A model generated the notes under the pieces. The model searched no databases, was not told the origin of the DNA, and saw only the letters and a list, made by a program, of their open reading frames with translations. Positions 44,538 to 53,454 of a DNA stretch of 53,871 bases are shown here, piece by piece; position 1 is the first letter of the stretch; the number at the start of each line of letters is the position of its first letter. This DNA comes from Punctularia strigosozonata HHB-11173 SS5 (taxonomy: Eukaryota; Basidiomycota; Agaricomycetes; Corticiales; Punctulariaceae), in the NCBI RefSeq assembly GCF_000264995.1, contig NW_006767437.1, forward strand, positions 944,233-998,103. The letters are read 5' to 3'. Made by a program: the position numbers and the translations under genes.

Positions 44538-45158
44538 TATGATAGGCTTGAACTGGTACAGGTTAAGTGACAACGGAAGTCGTGAGCGATGCGCGTCGCG
44601 TCGAACTTGCACATGAATCGTACGAGCTTTACAATGTCTCGACCATCCGAAATGCTGTTACATGAATACGAGTCGCCAGGGGGCGAACAAAGCGGGTCGT
44701 AGCTAGGTCTCGACATCGATCACGTCGATAACCAGCTACCACGCGCTGTCCTCGAGATCAACCTTCTCGTGTCTACCCTGAGATCTGAGAGCTTGCATGC
44801 CCACGGGCCGACACAACTTGTCCAGATCCTCGGCATAGTGATATATATGGATTGCAAGGTGTACGGCAAGGGGTTTGAAATGATGAGGTAGGTCTGCCTT
44901 CGTCTTCGTCTTCGTCGCTCCGAATTGGTTAGCCTTTTCTGGCGGCAACTGATATCTCGCTCATAGCGAGTCCTGGTGCGAGGAATTGCCATTGCACGGG
45001 GAGCGCCTCTTACATACAAGAAGATACACGCCGGGCTCTGGCCAAGCGCATAATCGACGGCGTCGTGAGGCTCGCGATATCTATCACCTGTCTCACCGTT
45101 ACCTCGACCTTGCTATCTTCATCGCCGACACGATCAACCTTTCTTCCCCCCTCTCGCG
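44538..45158. other. Intergenic region between divergent genes
   Basis: About 620 bp between DUF7918 copy 3 (-) and the Clr2-like gene (+). It has a minus-strand frame (about 44736-45000) with no family likeness. It presumably contains both promoters. Confidence 0.45.
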
Positions 45159-45991
45159 ATGGGCTCGCATGGCGTCTGGCAGCACTCGCGCAGCGGCCTC
45201 TACGACCTCCGCCTCGGCGCATCCGTCGAGATCCGCCTGAACGACTCGGACGGGGACGAGTCCACCTGGCCTGGAAACCCGGGTCGGCCGTCGACCGAAC
45301 GCATCGTCAACGCCGATAACGAGGTGTACTACTACGAGCCGTGCGAGGGGAACGACGACGCGAGCAGGACGCGGCTAAAGCACTGGTACCACCTTATCGG
45401 CTCGTTCCTGGCCAAGGAGGTCGTCAACAAGGATGGGTGTGAGTAGCGGTTTTCTATTCTACCGACCGCATGCCCGTGTGCCGTTCGATACTCACCTTCG
45501 GCGTACCTTCTAGTCCACTTTGATCGCAACATTTGTTACTTGTACGCGTTTCCCGAGGGCTACAAACTCTACCTGCGCAAGAAGGGCCACAAGGACGCCC
45601 CGCGGATCGACCCCGTCCTCTTCGGTAAGGCGTTCGCGCCCGTCATCCCGCTCTCCCATCTCGCGGTTTCTCCTGATCCGTGCATGTATCTCTACCAGGA
45701 CATAGCTCCACCTTCCGCTCCCCCGCCGAGTTCTTCATGCACGCCAAGTGGCTCGCCGAGGGCCGTCCCGTCAAATCCAACGGCAGGCCCGACTGCGGCT
45801 GCAAATACTGCAGCGGGACGAAGCAGAGCGTGATCTCGCAGCAACACTTGCACTACACTCCCGCCGGCAGCGGCCCGCGGGCAGAGTCGGGAGGGCGCGC
45901 CGCGAGGCTGTTGAACCCGGGGAGGAGGCGATCGCGATCAAGCGGGACCGGGCCCATGATGGCGAAGGATTACCGGGTGTACGACCAGTAG
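45159..45991 (+). CDS. Clr2 N-terminal-like (cryptic loci regulator) protein (227 aa)
   Basis: Three exons: 45159-45438, 45514-45624 and 45699-45991; all in phase. The first reads ERIVNADNEVYYYEPCEGN, then LKHWYHLIGSFLAKEVV. The second reads NICYLYAFPEGYKLYLRKKG and DPVLFGHSSTFRSPAEFFMH across the junction, and then KWLAEGRP is followed by a CxCKYC cluster (DCGCKYCSGTKQSVIS). The order (LPxGYxLxxRKKG, a FRSPxEFxxH segment, and a CxCKYC site) fits the N-terminal domain of Clr2-type transcriptional silencing proteins, which in S. pombe act in the SHREC heterochromatin complex. Mushrooms have many short genes with only this domain. The C-terminus is basic and disordered. Domain call from memory; role in silencing not shown. 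Confidence 0.6.
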
Positions 45992-46620
45992 TGACGGCGG
46001 GCGTCGTCCCAGGTGGGGTTACGGCTATGTCTGACGACCGGCCGCTTTCTTCGTCGCTTTTGCGCGTGGTCATTCCGCTTATCCATCCGCTTTTACGTGA
46101 TCATGCTGGATTTCATCGCTATGAGTATCAGGGATTAGATACCGATTTCAATGTATGTAACATCTTGTAGTATCAATAACGTCTTCTATTCGTTGTGCCG
46201 ATGCGACGAACAAGATCATGACTTATCATCACCCAAGCGCTTTCTGCTCCGACTCGCGCGGGACCAGAAAGCGCGTGTATGGTCTCGGGTGGAATGACGT
46301 CATTCTCCATGTCTTCTTGCAGTGCAGCCCGGGTCGATCAGCCTCGAGGCTCGCGGGTTCAGGCCGGGAGGCGGAGGGACGATCAGGAGCTCCACCTCCC
46401 TATTCCGCCACGCGTCATCCCCAGCCAGCCAATTCGCATAAATGGACTCGAATTCCAATGCAGAAAGACCAAATATTCCTTCATCCACTTGCATGCTCGT
46501 CGAAGCCGTCCTGCCCACCCCCTCCAGCGAAAAGTCAGTTTATTACGACGGTATGTTCGTCTTCCCCGCTTCGGCGGCCTAGAGGAGATAATCGTGAGCT
46601 GACGATGCGTTGCAGCACCA
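45992..46620. other. Intergenic region, 3' of Clr2-like gene
   Basis: About 630 bp with no recognised gene. A GTATGT at 46552 and a GTTGCAG ending at 46616 just before the next ATG could mark an intron in that gene's 5' UTR. Confidence 0.4.
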
Positions 46621-48023
46621 ATGGCCATCTTCAACAACCCCTTCTCGTCGTCCAACAAGGAGTCGTCGGCGTTGCAAGAGCCCGAGCAACACGTTGCGAT
46701 GCCCACACCGGAGACTCATCAGCCCATCCCTGGCACATACGAGCAGCCCGGTGGTGTCCACCAAGAGCCCGCAGCCCCCTCCCAAATCGTCCCATCCCTG
46801 ATCCCTGCTCACGAAGATAAAGTCGTCGCGACCCCAACTGGACCCATCGATGCCGCGGTGCCGGAGCCTCCCAAGTCTAAACATGACAGCACACTCCTCC
46901 CGCCCCCTGAGAAATCCTCGCCCGTCCCACCCACGACCTCCGCGAAGAAAACGTCCAACTCGCCCATCACCGGCAACGAGCCCCTCAGCCGGGACTACCC
47001 TCAGGTCTCGAAGGCTAGCTCTGTCGCCGAGAGCTCCTCCCGCGACATGCCATCCATCCGCCGCATCGTAGCGCCCGGGGACAGCGACTCCGAAACGGAA
47101 GCCTCCGACGCCCGCGCCGCAACCCTCCGCCGCCACAAGAGCGCCAAGAGCGCCAAAAGCCGGCGTTCGAGCGCGCCTCCCTCGCGCCTGGCTGCCGCAT
47201 CTGCGTTCAGCGACTCCTCGGATGAGGAACGCCTTGCGAGATCCCGCTCATTGGGGCAACGCTCCCGTCGCGCCAGCACGGTTCGCACTTCGCGCACGAA
47301 CGCGAGCTCGCTCAACGGTGGCACGTTCGCCAACGGTGCTGGCATGATCGGCCCGAACGCGGAACTGGACGAGGATACGCGCTCTGTGTTCCGCGAGCGC
47401 TCGGCGAGCGTGTCGCGCAGCCTAAGTCAGAAGCAGCACAAAAAGCTTGTGAAAGAGGAAGGTGAAAAACCCCATTCGGACGATTCGTACAATGACGCTG
47501 TGCTGACGAAGCACCGGTATAGCCAAAGAGGGAAAGAGGCTTTCCAAGATAATCCAGCGGGAGGCCAAGGATGAGAAGAAGGCGCTCGCTATCGCGATGA
47601 AGGAGCTTGCAGAGTTGCAGAAGATGCAGGGTTCCGCCATTAAGGTATGTTCTGATGTAGTTCATCAGCGAGCAATGCCTCTGACACTCGCCCGCAGGAT
47701 GATGAGAAGGCGCACCATGCACATGCTAAGGCGATGAAGGCCGCGCACAAGGAAGAGCTTCAGTGGCTCGAAGCTCAGCGTCGGCACGAGTTGATGCAGA
47801 CCGAGCTCCGTATCAAGGCAGAGGCGTACGAGGCAAGCCGGCAACACGCGCAGCGCATCACGGAGCTCGTACAAGAGAAAAACCGCGAGGTCGAGCTGTT
47901 GAGGCTTCAGAAGGGTGCTGACAACGTGAGTGTTGCAAATCTTAGCACAGTAAACTTTTCCTGACCGCGAACGTCTAGCGCGAGCGAGAGGCAAGGATTG
48001 CGGTGTTGAAGGGCAAGGCATGA
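46621..48023 (+). CDS. Coiled-coil protein, Ncp1-like (409 aa)
   Basis: Four exons: 46621-47461, 47529-47644, 47698-47925 and 47979-48023; phases agree. The first 280 residues are disordered, Ser/Pro-rich, with acidic SDSETEASDAR and repeated basic RRHKSAKSAKSRR stretches. The rest is one long coiled coil (GKRLSKIIQREAKDEKKALA, LAELQKMQGSAIKDDEKAHH, ELMQTELRIKAEAYEASRQH, ITELVQEKNREVELLRLQKG). I recall this layout from basidiomycete proteins annotated as DNA-binding protein Ncp1, but cannot check it. The intron at 47462-47528 is needed to keep the coiled coil in frame; without it the protein would end early at 47574. Confidence 0.7.
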
Positions 48024-48327
48024 GTAGATGCCCGCGTGTTCACTTATCCCCGGTATTGTGTTCTCGATTCGTGCTTCAATGTTCACTCTGTATGACCAGC
48101 CATTTCCATTGTATATCAGCAAATATCACCTGGTTTACCGCACTTGGAAACGTTGAATGAGTAAGAAGCATAGCCAATAGCGTACCCAGGAGAGAATGCC
48201 ACAACGCCACACGCAGGGAGTTCGACAATCAAACAATAGCCCGTGATCGGTATAAAAACCAACTCCTTGCTACCTGTCCGCCACGCTCTCTTCCGTCCCA
48301 TTCTGTCTCATACCCACGAAGGAAGGC
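48024..48327. other. Promoter region of the intact F-box-like gene
   Basis: About 300 bp. Contains a TATAAA at about 48252, 75 nt upstream of the ATG at 48328. No gene. Confidence 0.45.
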
Positions 48328-49545
48328 ATGGTTCGCAGTATCGACACTCTGCCTCTCGAAGTGCTGGACATCATCTTTTGGATGGTATGCACGGACGGTG
48401 GCCCCATGGGCGCGGTCCTCTCCGGCGTCTCAAAGTTCGTGCGCGCCGCCTCCGCCCGCGCCAGGTTCCACACAACGATTGTCAACGGAGAAGTGCAGGT
48501 CAAGCGCCTCGCCGAGGAGCTCGCCCGTCCGGACCGCGCATACGATTTCAACGTCCGGCACCTGCTCATCTTCGCCAAACGTACGTCGACGGTCCATGTG
48601 TGCGATGACTATGGAACCGTGCCCCGGCCGGCGAACTCGATTGACGGCGGCAGGCCGTTCTCGTCCCTCGAGCTCTCCATCCAACAGATCCTCCGAAGCG
48701 CAGCGCCGACGGTGCGCAACTTGATGGTGTTCGCTCCCATGCTCGATTTCGTCAGGTTGCAGCAGGACGTCGCGTTCGCGCAGCTCAGCGACCTTACCTT
48801 ACATTCCCACTCGCTCAATCATCCGCCTGTCCCTGGCCGTCCCGAAGCCGCCGAAGGCATCGCCTCGACCCTCGTTCTGTCCACCGTGCACCGCCTACAC
48901 CTATGCCAGGTGGGCTTCGAGTCCGGTCGCCACAGCGGCAACTACGTCGCGGTATTTCAGACCGTGCACGCCTCTTTTCCGTCCATCGAGTATCTGAGGC
49001 TCAGCGGTCTCGGACCGAGCGAGAGCAACCTCCTCGCGGCCCTACGCGTTTACTTCAGGATCCCAAAGGAGGCCATCAAGACCGACGTCGGCCTCACCGC
49101 GACCTTGAAGCGGTGGCTCATCGGATCCGCCAGCGACGGTCTCTTGAACGCGGAGGTGAAAGCACTCTGCGGGATCATGAAGACGCTAAAGAGGTTGTAC
49201 CTCCAGCGCACCCGGCGTAACGACGAGGGTTCCGAGCCGCAAGATGCGTTACGGTGGTTGCTTCGACGTGACGGCGTGAAGGGCAGCGGCAAGGCGCTGC
49301 TGCTCCCAAAGGAAGTGGTCGTGCATCTCGGGTTTTTCGCCGCCGAGATGTGGTATGACTGTGCTCTCGGATTTGAGACGTGCTACATGGACCGGGAAAA
49401 GGCGCTGTACGAGTGGGCCCGTCAAGTGCATAAGGGTGAGTTGAAACCGGTGAAGGCGAACGGCGAGGTCGATGGCGTTCCGGTGATCATCAAGGGAAGA
49501 GTTTCCTCCTGGAGATACAAGGAAATACGCTGCCTTGGCTCGTGA
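48328..49545 (+). CDS. F-box-like protein, intact copy (405 aa)
   Basis: Single exon from ATG 48328. F-box-like start MVRSIDTLPLEVLDIIFWMV, then GAVLSGVSKFVRAASARARF. The rest alternates strand and helix with LRR-like patches (TVRNLMVFAPMLDFVRL, QLSDLTLHSHSLNHPP, TVHRLHLCQVGFESG, PSIEYLRLSGLGPSE, LKTLKRLYLQRTRR) and a conserved WYDCALGFETCY block. Two relatives are in this window: the diverged gene at 9193-10454 and the decayed tandem copy at 49888-51153, which is nearly identical over about 740 bp. Probably a Skp1-binding adaptor; substrate unknown. This copy shows no disabling change. Confidence 0.8.
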   Translation: MVRSIDTLPLEVLDIIFWMVCTDGGPMGAVLSGVSKFVRAASARARFHTTIVNGEVQVKRLAEELARPDRAYDFNVRHLLIFAKRTSTVHVCDDYGTVPRPANSIDGGRPFSSLELSIQQILRSAAPTVRNLMVFAPMLDFVRLQQDVAFAQLSDLTLHSHSLNHPPVPGRPEAAEGIASTLVLSTVHRLHLCQVGFESGRHSGNYVAVFQTVHASFPSIEYLRLSGLGPSESNLLAALRVYFRIPKEAIKTDVGLTATLKRWLIGSASDGLLNAEVKALCGIMKTLKRLYLQRTRRNDEGSEPQDALRWLLRRDGVKGSGKALLLPKEVVVHLGFFAAEMWYDCALGFETCYMDREKALYEWARQVHKGELKPVKANGEVDGVPVIIKGRVSSWRYKEIRCLGS

Positions 49546-49887
49546 ATCAGTGTCGTCGAAAGTTCACGGTGTTCCGGAACATCCGTTGCAATACTCAAGA
49601 GAAATGTAAATGCACTTTCTGACTGGAAAGTTCTGGTTTGACGGATATGTAGCACCGCTAGTCTCTGGTATATCGCGAGATCATGAAGGGATTATGAGTA
49701 GTGATTTGCAGTGGAATAACAAGGACCGCCGAATTGGATGCTCTCTCCCTCATGTTGGCTTAGAATGCAAAGATTGACACGATATATCTAGGCACCTATG
49801 ACCAAGGGGCGGACTGGTGCTGATACTATGCATCCACCTGATATAAAAACACTCGTTTCTGGGCTCCCTTGACCTCTCACCACCACC
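49546..49887. other. Spacer between tandem copies
   Basis: About 340 bp after the intact gene. Contains a TATATAAAA-like site near 49840 ahead of the chimeric ORF. No homology to the promoter of the intact copy was seen by eye. Confidence 0.4.
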
Positions 49888-51153
49888 ATGGCGAGGTTTC
49901 CCACGCCTCCGGGCTGGGGGGATGGGGAGGACACGATCCTCCCCTCGGATGACAACCCGGCCATGACACCTACGCATAAGTGTAACGGTGCGGCTCTGTC
50001 CGCACGCCTCCCGAGCCGTTGCCACACCCCTCGTTATACTACTTCCGGTCTCTATGGTCTCCTTGCTTACCGATTCCACACAACGATTGTCAACGGAGAA
50101 GTGCAGCTCAAGCGCCTCGCCGAGGAGCTCGCCCGTCCGGACCGTGCATACGATTTCAACGTCCGGCACCTGCTCATCTTCGCCAAACGTACGTCGACGG
50201 TCCATGTGTGCGATGACTATGGAACCGTGCCCCGGCCGGCGAACTCGATTGACAGCGGCAAGCCGTTCTCGTCCCTCGAGCTCTCCATCCAACAGATCCT
50301 ACGAAGCGCAGCGCCGACGGTGCGCAACTTGATGGTATTCGCCCCCATGCTCGATTTCGTCAGGTTGCAGCAAGGCCTCGCGTTCACGCAGCTCAGCGAC
50401 CTTACCTTACATTCCCACTCGCTCAATCATCCTCCCGTCCCTGGAAGTCTCGAAGCCGCCGAAGACATCGCCTCGACCCTGTCCACCGTGCACCGCCTGC
50501 ACCTGTGCCAGGTGGGCTTCGAGTCCGGCGCCACAGCGGCAACTACGTCGCGGTATTTCAGACCGTGCACGCCTCTTTTCCGTCTATCGAGTACCTGCGG
50601 CTCAGCGGTTTCGGACCGAGCGAGAGCAATCTCCTCGCGGCCCTACGCGTTCACTTCAAGATCCTAAAGGATGCCGTCAAGACCGACGTCGGCCTCACCG
50701 CGACCATGAAGCAGTGGCTCATTGGATCCACCAGCAACGGTCTCTTGAACGCGGAGGTGAAAGCACTCTGCGGGATCATGAAGACGCTGAAGAGGTTTTA
50801 CCTTCAGCGCAGCCGGCGTAACGACGTGGGTCCCGAGCCGCACGATGCGCTGCGGTGGTTGATGTGCTGCGACGACGTGGAGGATTCTGACAAGGTGCTG
50901 CTTCTCCCGAAGGTGGTGAAGACCCGAGATGCGTGAGCACTGCTCACGCATCTCGGGTCTTTCGCTAAAGCATTATGGCTCACCCATGCTCGGGAACCCG
51001 AGGGGTGCTTCAAGGATCAACAACGAACACAATGCATATTGGCCCGTCGAGTGCAAACGGGCAGAATAAAACCGGCGAGGGCGAACTACGAGGGGCATGA
51101 CGTGCCGGTGATAGTTCAAGAGGGATTTTCCCCATTGCAACAGTAGTCAGTGT
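49888..51153 (+). pseudogene. Decayed tandem copy of the F-box-like gene, chimeric 5' end
   Basis: Homology to 48466-49530 begins sharply at about 50071 and runs to about 51153, so the F-box-coding 46 codons are missing. They are replaced by unrelated DNA that happens to be in frame from an ATG at 49888 (MARFPTPPGWGDGEDTILPS). Damage seen by direct comparison: a 6-bp in-frame loss near 50480; a single base lost at about 50528 (GAGTCCGG-CGCC against GAGTCCGGTCGCC), which shifts the frame; and an extra palindrome-forming segment at about 50919-50942 that brings in a TGA. After it the old frame continues to TAG 51153 with AKALWLTHAREPEGC and HDVPVIVQEG. The body is otherwise nearly identical to the sister gene, so the duplication is recent. 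Confidence 0.9.
50919..50961. repeat. 21-bp perfect palindrome with 1-nt spacer
   Basis: Left arm 50919-50939, spacer C 50940, right arm 50941-50961; the arms are exact reverse complements. The right arm corresponds to a segment present in the intact sister gene (about 49325-49341), while the left arm has no counterpart there. So the left arm is an inverted copy inserted next to its source. Confidence 0.95.
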
Positions 51154-51345
51154 TGGTGGTAACCACGATACGCCGTCAAAACCCCAAGAATACAATCCAA
51201 TCGACCTTGCAGCTGTATCATACAAGAGATATGCACTCGAGATCGGTATCGTCGTATATTTCAATACTCTAACGTGCAACACAACGGGACGGTGTCCGTG
51301 TTACAAACGCTTGCGAGCACGCATATCGGGAGAACAAATATCAAC
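51154..51345. other. Spacer between pseudogene and MFS gene
   Basis: About 190 bp between the end of homology of the F-box-like pseudogene (+) and the stop of the MFS gene (-). No feature recognised. Confidence 0.5.
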
Positions 51346-53454
51346 CTACAATGCACCATTCAGCTCAGGGATCTCCGCGCCCTTCTTCTCCGTCTCACGC
51401 ATCGCCCAGTTCTCATCCTTCATGGTATGCAACGGAAGCCCCTTCATAGGTAGACTGAAAATTAATCCAACCCCTGCGACGGCAATGAGAAGCCTCCATA
51501 CAGTCGCGAGCGACTCCGCGAAGGCATGGCGAGCTTGATCTTTCAATGGCTGTGGTAATGCGCGGATGATCGGAATGGCGGCATATGCAAGGTTGTTCAG
51601 TCCAGGAACATGACTCTCGAGGCCCTCTGGTAGCCGGCTACGAAGTTCATTCTGCAAGATAGTGCCTCCAATCGTGACGCCCCACGCCTGCGTGAAGGTG
51701 TTTAACGTTGGATAGCGTTCATATGATCATAGGCATCGCATACCTGAGCGAATGTGCGAAAGAACATGAAAAGTGCCAACGCCGGGGAATTCGATGTGAT
51801 CGGCAGAGGAGCCAGAACAGGGAAGTAAGCGGCAGAAAAGATGATGCCTATCCCGGAGCCGGCGATGATCTGGTAGCCAATGGACGATGCTTTGGTCGTG
51901 GACTCCGTGACGGTGCTAATGAGGGCTACGCCGACAATAGAGTGGATTTGCAGCTGATATTTTGCTAAATCGTAGTACGCCTACGACGCCGGCATAATGT
52001 TTCTCACGGTCGACGTGTAGTGCGCCCGCAACGGTTGTGATATTTTCGAGCCTGTCCCTTAGTACAACTACTGCTCCACTGTACCTCCGAGTCCATGAAT
52101 TGACTTTAGTTATGCCCAAACAAGAGAGTGATATCCTTCTGCCTGCTGTTCTTGCAGCTCTCAAGGCCCTTAGGCCGCCTCTTCCTCCACCTGGAGCCCT
52201 ATCACTGGATGTCAACCCAGAAGTACTATCTGCAGACATCGCGTTCAAACTGAATTTCTAAGAACATGAATCACATCAAGTTATACACTACTCCTGGATG
52301 CTCCACCAGCTCCACTTGATACAACTAATGACGCTGTGTGATGTGCAGGCTGTCGACCGCAAGGGATGGACGTACAAAATGCAGTATGGGCGCTAGCGCC
52401 ACATAATGTGACTTTCTTAATATTTACCAGGTGCAAATCCACTCTAATGATGAGGCACCATCCGATCCAGATTTGCGGGCGGTATCGCCTGAGCTTGGCG
52501 ATGCTCACTCCCACAATTATGGAAACCGGGCCTGTCGAGAAGCATAATCCAAAGAGGTTGACCCCAGACCTCGTTGGTGAGGCATCCTTGCAGGCCTGAT
52601 AATACACCGGAAGGTAGTCTGCGAGCGAAATCAGCGAGGACGACATGACATGTAAACAATTCACTTACATAAGAGCGTGATGGTTATGAAGGCGCAAAGC
52701 GATATCTGGATATATCTGAAGAGAACGTCATTACTAGACACAATCGATTGTCTAACGGGGGGGGGGGGTCACGTACCCACTCAAACTCGTGCGGTTCGAT
52801 AGGAGATAGAACGGGACCTGCAGTCGGCATTAGTCGCGATCACTATCCGGAGTTGAGCCACACCATACCACGGGGCGATCGCAGAAACGCCATTCGTACA
52901 CGCAAAAGAGGACGAGGCCCACAATTCCAAGGACGATCGGTACGACAACGTGAGCAGACCGCCAGCCGAAGACAACACCGCCCCAGGTCAATCCAATCAC
53001 ACAGGCACACGTCGACGCGATAACCAACGTGTTCCCGCTGAATGGTATCAGCTTCGAGGTCGTCATCGGTAACTCCGTAACTCACATCCAATCTAGACGA
53101 GCCAACGCAGACGGAATGGTGCCGGGGTCCGATCTATTGAGTTTGAGCGCGAATACTATGAACATTAACGCAATACCGCAGCCAGGAACATTGAGATCTG
53201 CGACAATGAAACAGTTTCAATGAAAGTACGCTGATGGTCATAGTTAATGAACGCGTACAGAAAATCCACCTCCACGTGGTATGGTGGGCCAAGGCGCCTC
53301 CGACGACTGGACCCAAGCCACCACCCAGTGCCCATATGCTGGTGTGGAAGTTATGATCATTCACCGCTATCGGTATACACAGTACTTACAGGCCGAATAG
53401 ACCGTTATACGTTCCCCTCTCTTGCAGAGTGACGAGCATCAGGAAACACACCCT
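51346..53454 (-). CDS. MFS drug/H+ antiporter (DHA2-like), 5'-truncated and transposon-interrupted
   Basis: Exons: 53454-53390, 53338-53259, 53197-53086, 53037-52869, 52817-52777, 52715-52669, 52618-52428, 51953-51744, 51687-51346. All phases agree (418 codons). A proton-driven exporter of the plasma or vacuolar membrane. Markers: LQERGTYNGLFGL, then the antiporter motif C in WALGGGLGPVVGGALAHHTT, then WRWIFYLNVPGCGIALMFIV, LDWIGNTLVIASTCACVIG, YLPVYYQACKDASPTRSGVN, STTKASSIGYQIIAGSGIGI, FMFFRTFAQAWGVTIGGTIL. About 150 N-terminal residues (TM1-3 or so) are missing: the first seen exon has a TACTAAT branch site and CCCAG acceptor, and AT-rich foreign-looking DNA follows. A 505-bp TIR element sits in the seventh coding block; splicing of 52427-51954 would remove most of it in frame. 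Probably a pseudogene because of the 5' loss. Confidence 0.85.
51940..52444. mobile_element. 505-bp TIR transposon (MITE-like) at a TA target site
   Basis: Ends are 13-bp perfect terminal inverted repeats: GAGTGGATTTGCA at 51940-51952 and its reverse complement at 52432-52444. Similarity continues weakly (CAGCTG/CACCTG). The element is flanked by TA at 51938-51939 and 52445-52446, the target duplication of the Tc1/mariner/pogo superfamily. Taking out the element plus one TA joins CTCATCAT-TA-TTGTCGGC into an unbroken MFS exon (CLIIIVGVALIST). It encodes no transposase; the longest inner frame (52037-52261, plus) has no known domain. So it is a non-autonomous element mobilised in trans. It has a GTAAAT donor 17 nt inside one end and a CAG acceptor 14 nt inside the other, in MFS sense. 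Confidence 0.9.
52757..52768. repeat. 12-bp poly-G run in an MFS intron
   Basis: A homopolymer of 12 G (12 C in the MFS sense) just after the GTACGTGA donor of the intron at 52776-52716. Length is error-prone in sequencing; no effect on coding. Confidence 0.9.

Noticed and set aside
44720-45019. Minus-strand frame upstream of DUF7918 copy 3
   Set aside because: No known motif and no clear ATG context; could be leader sequence, so not annotated as a gene.
46621-47574. 317-aa protein ending at 47574
   Set aside because: Splicing 47462-47528 continues into a coiled coil through three more exons, so the 47574 stop lies in a frame not used.
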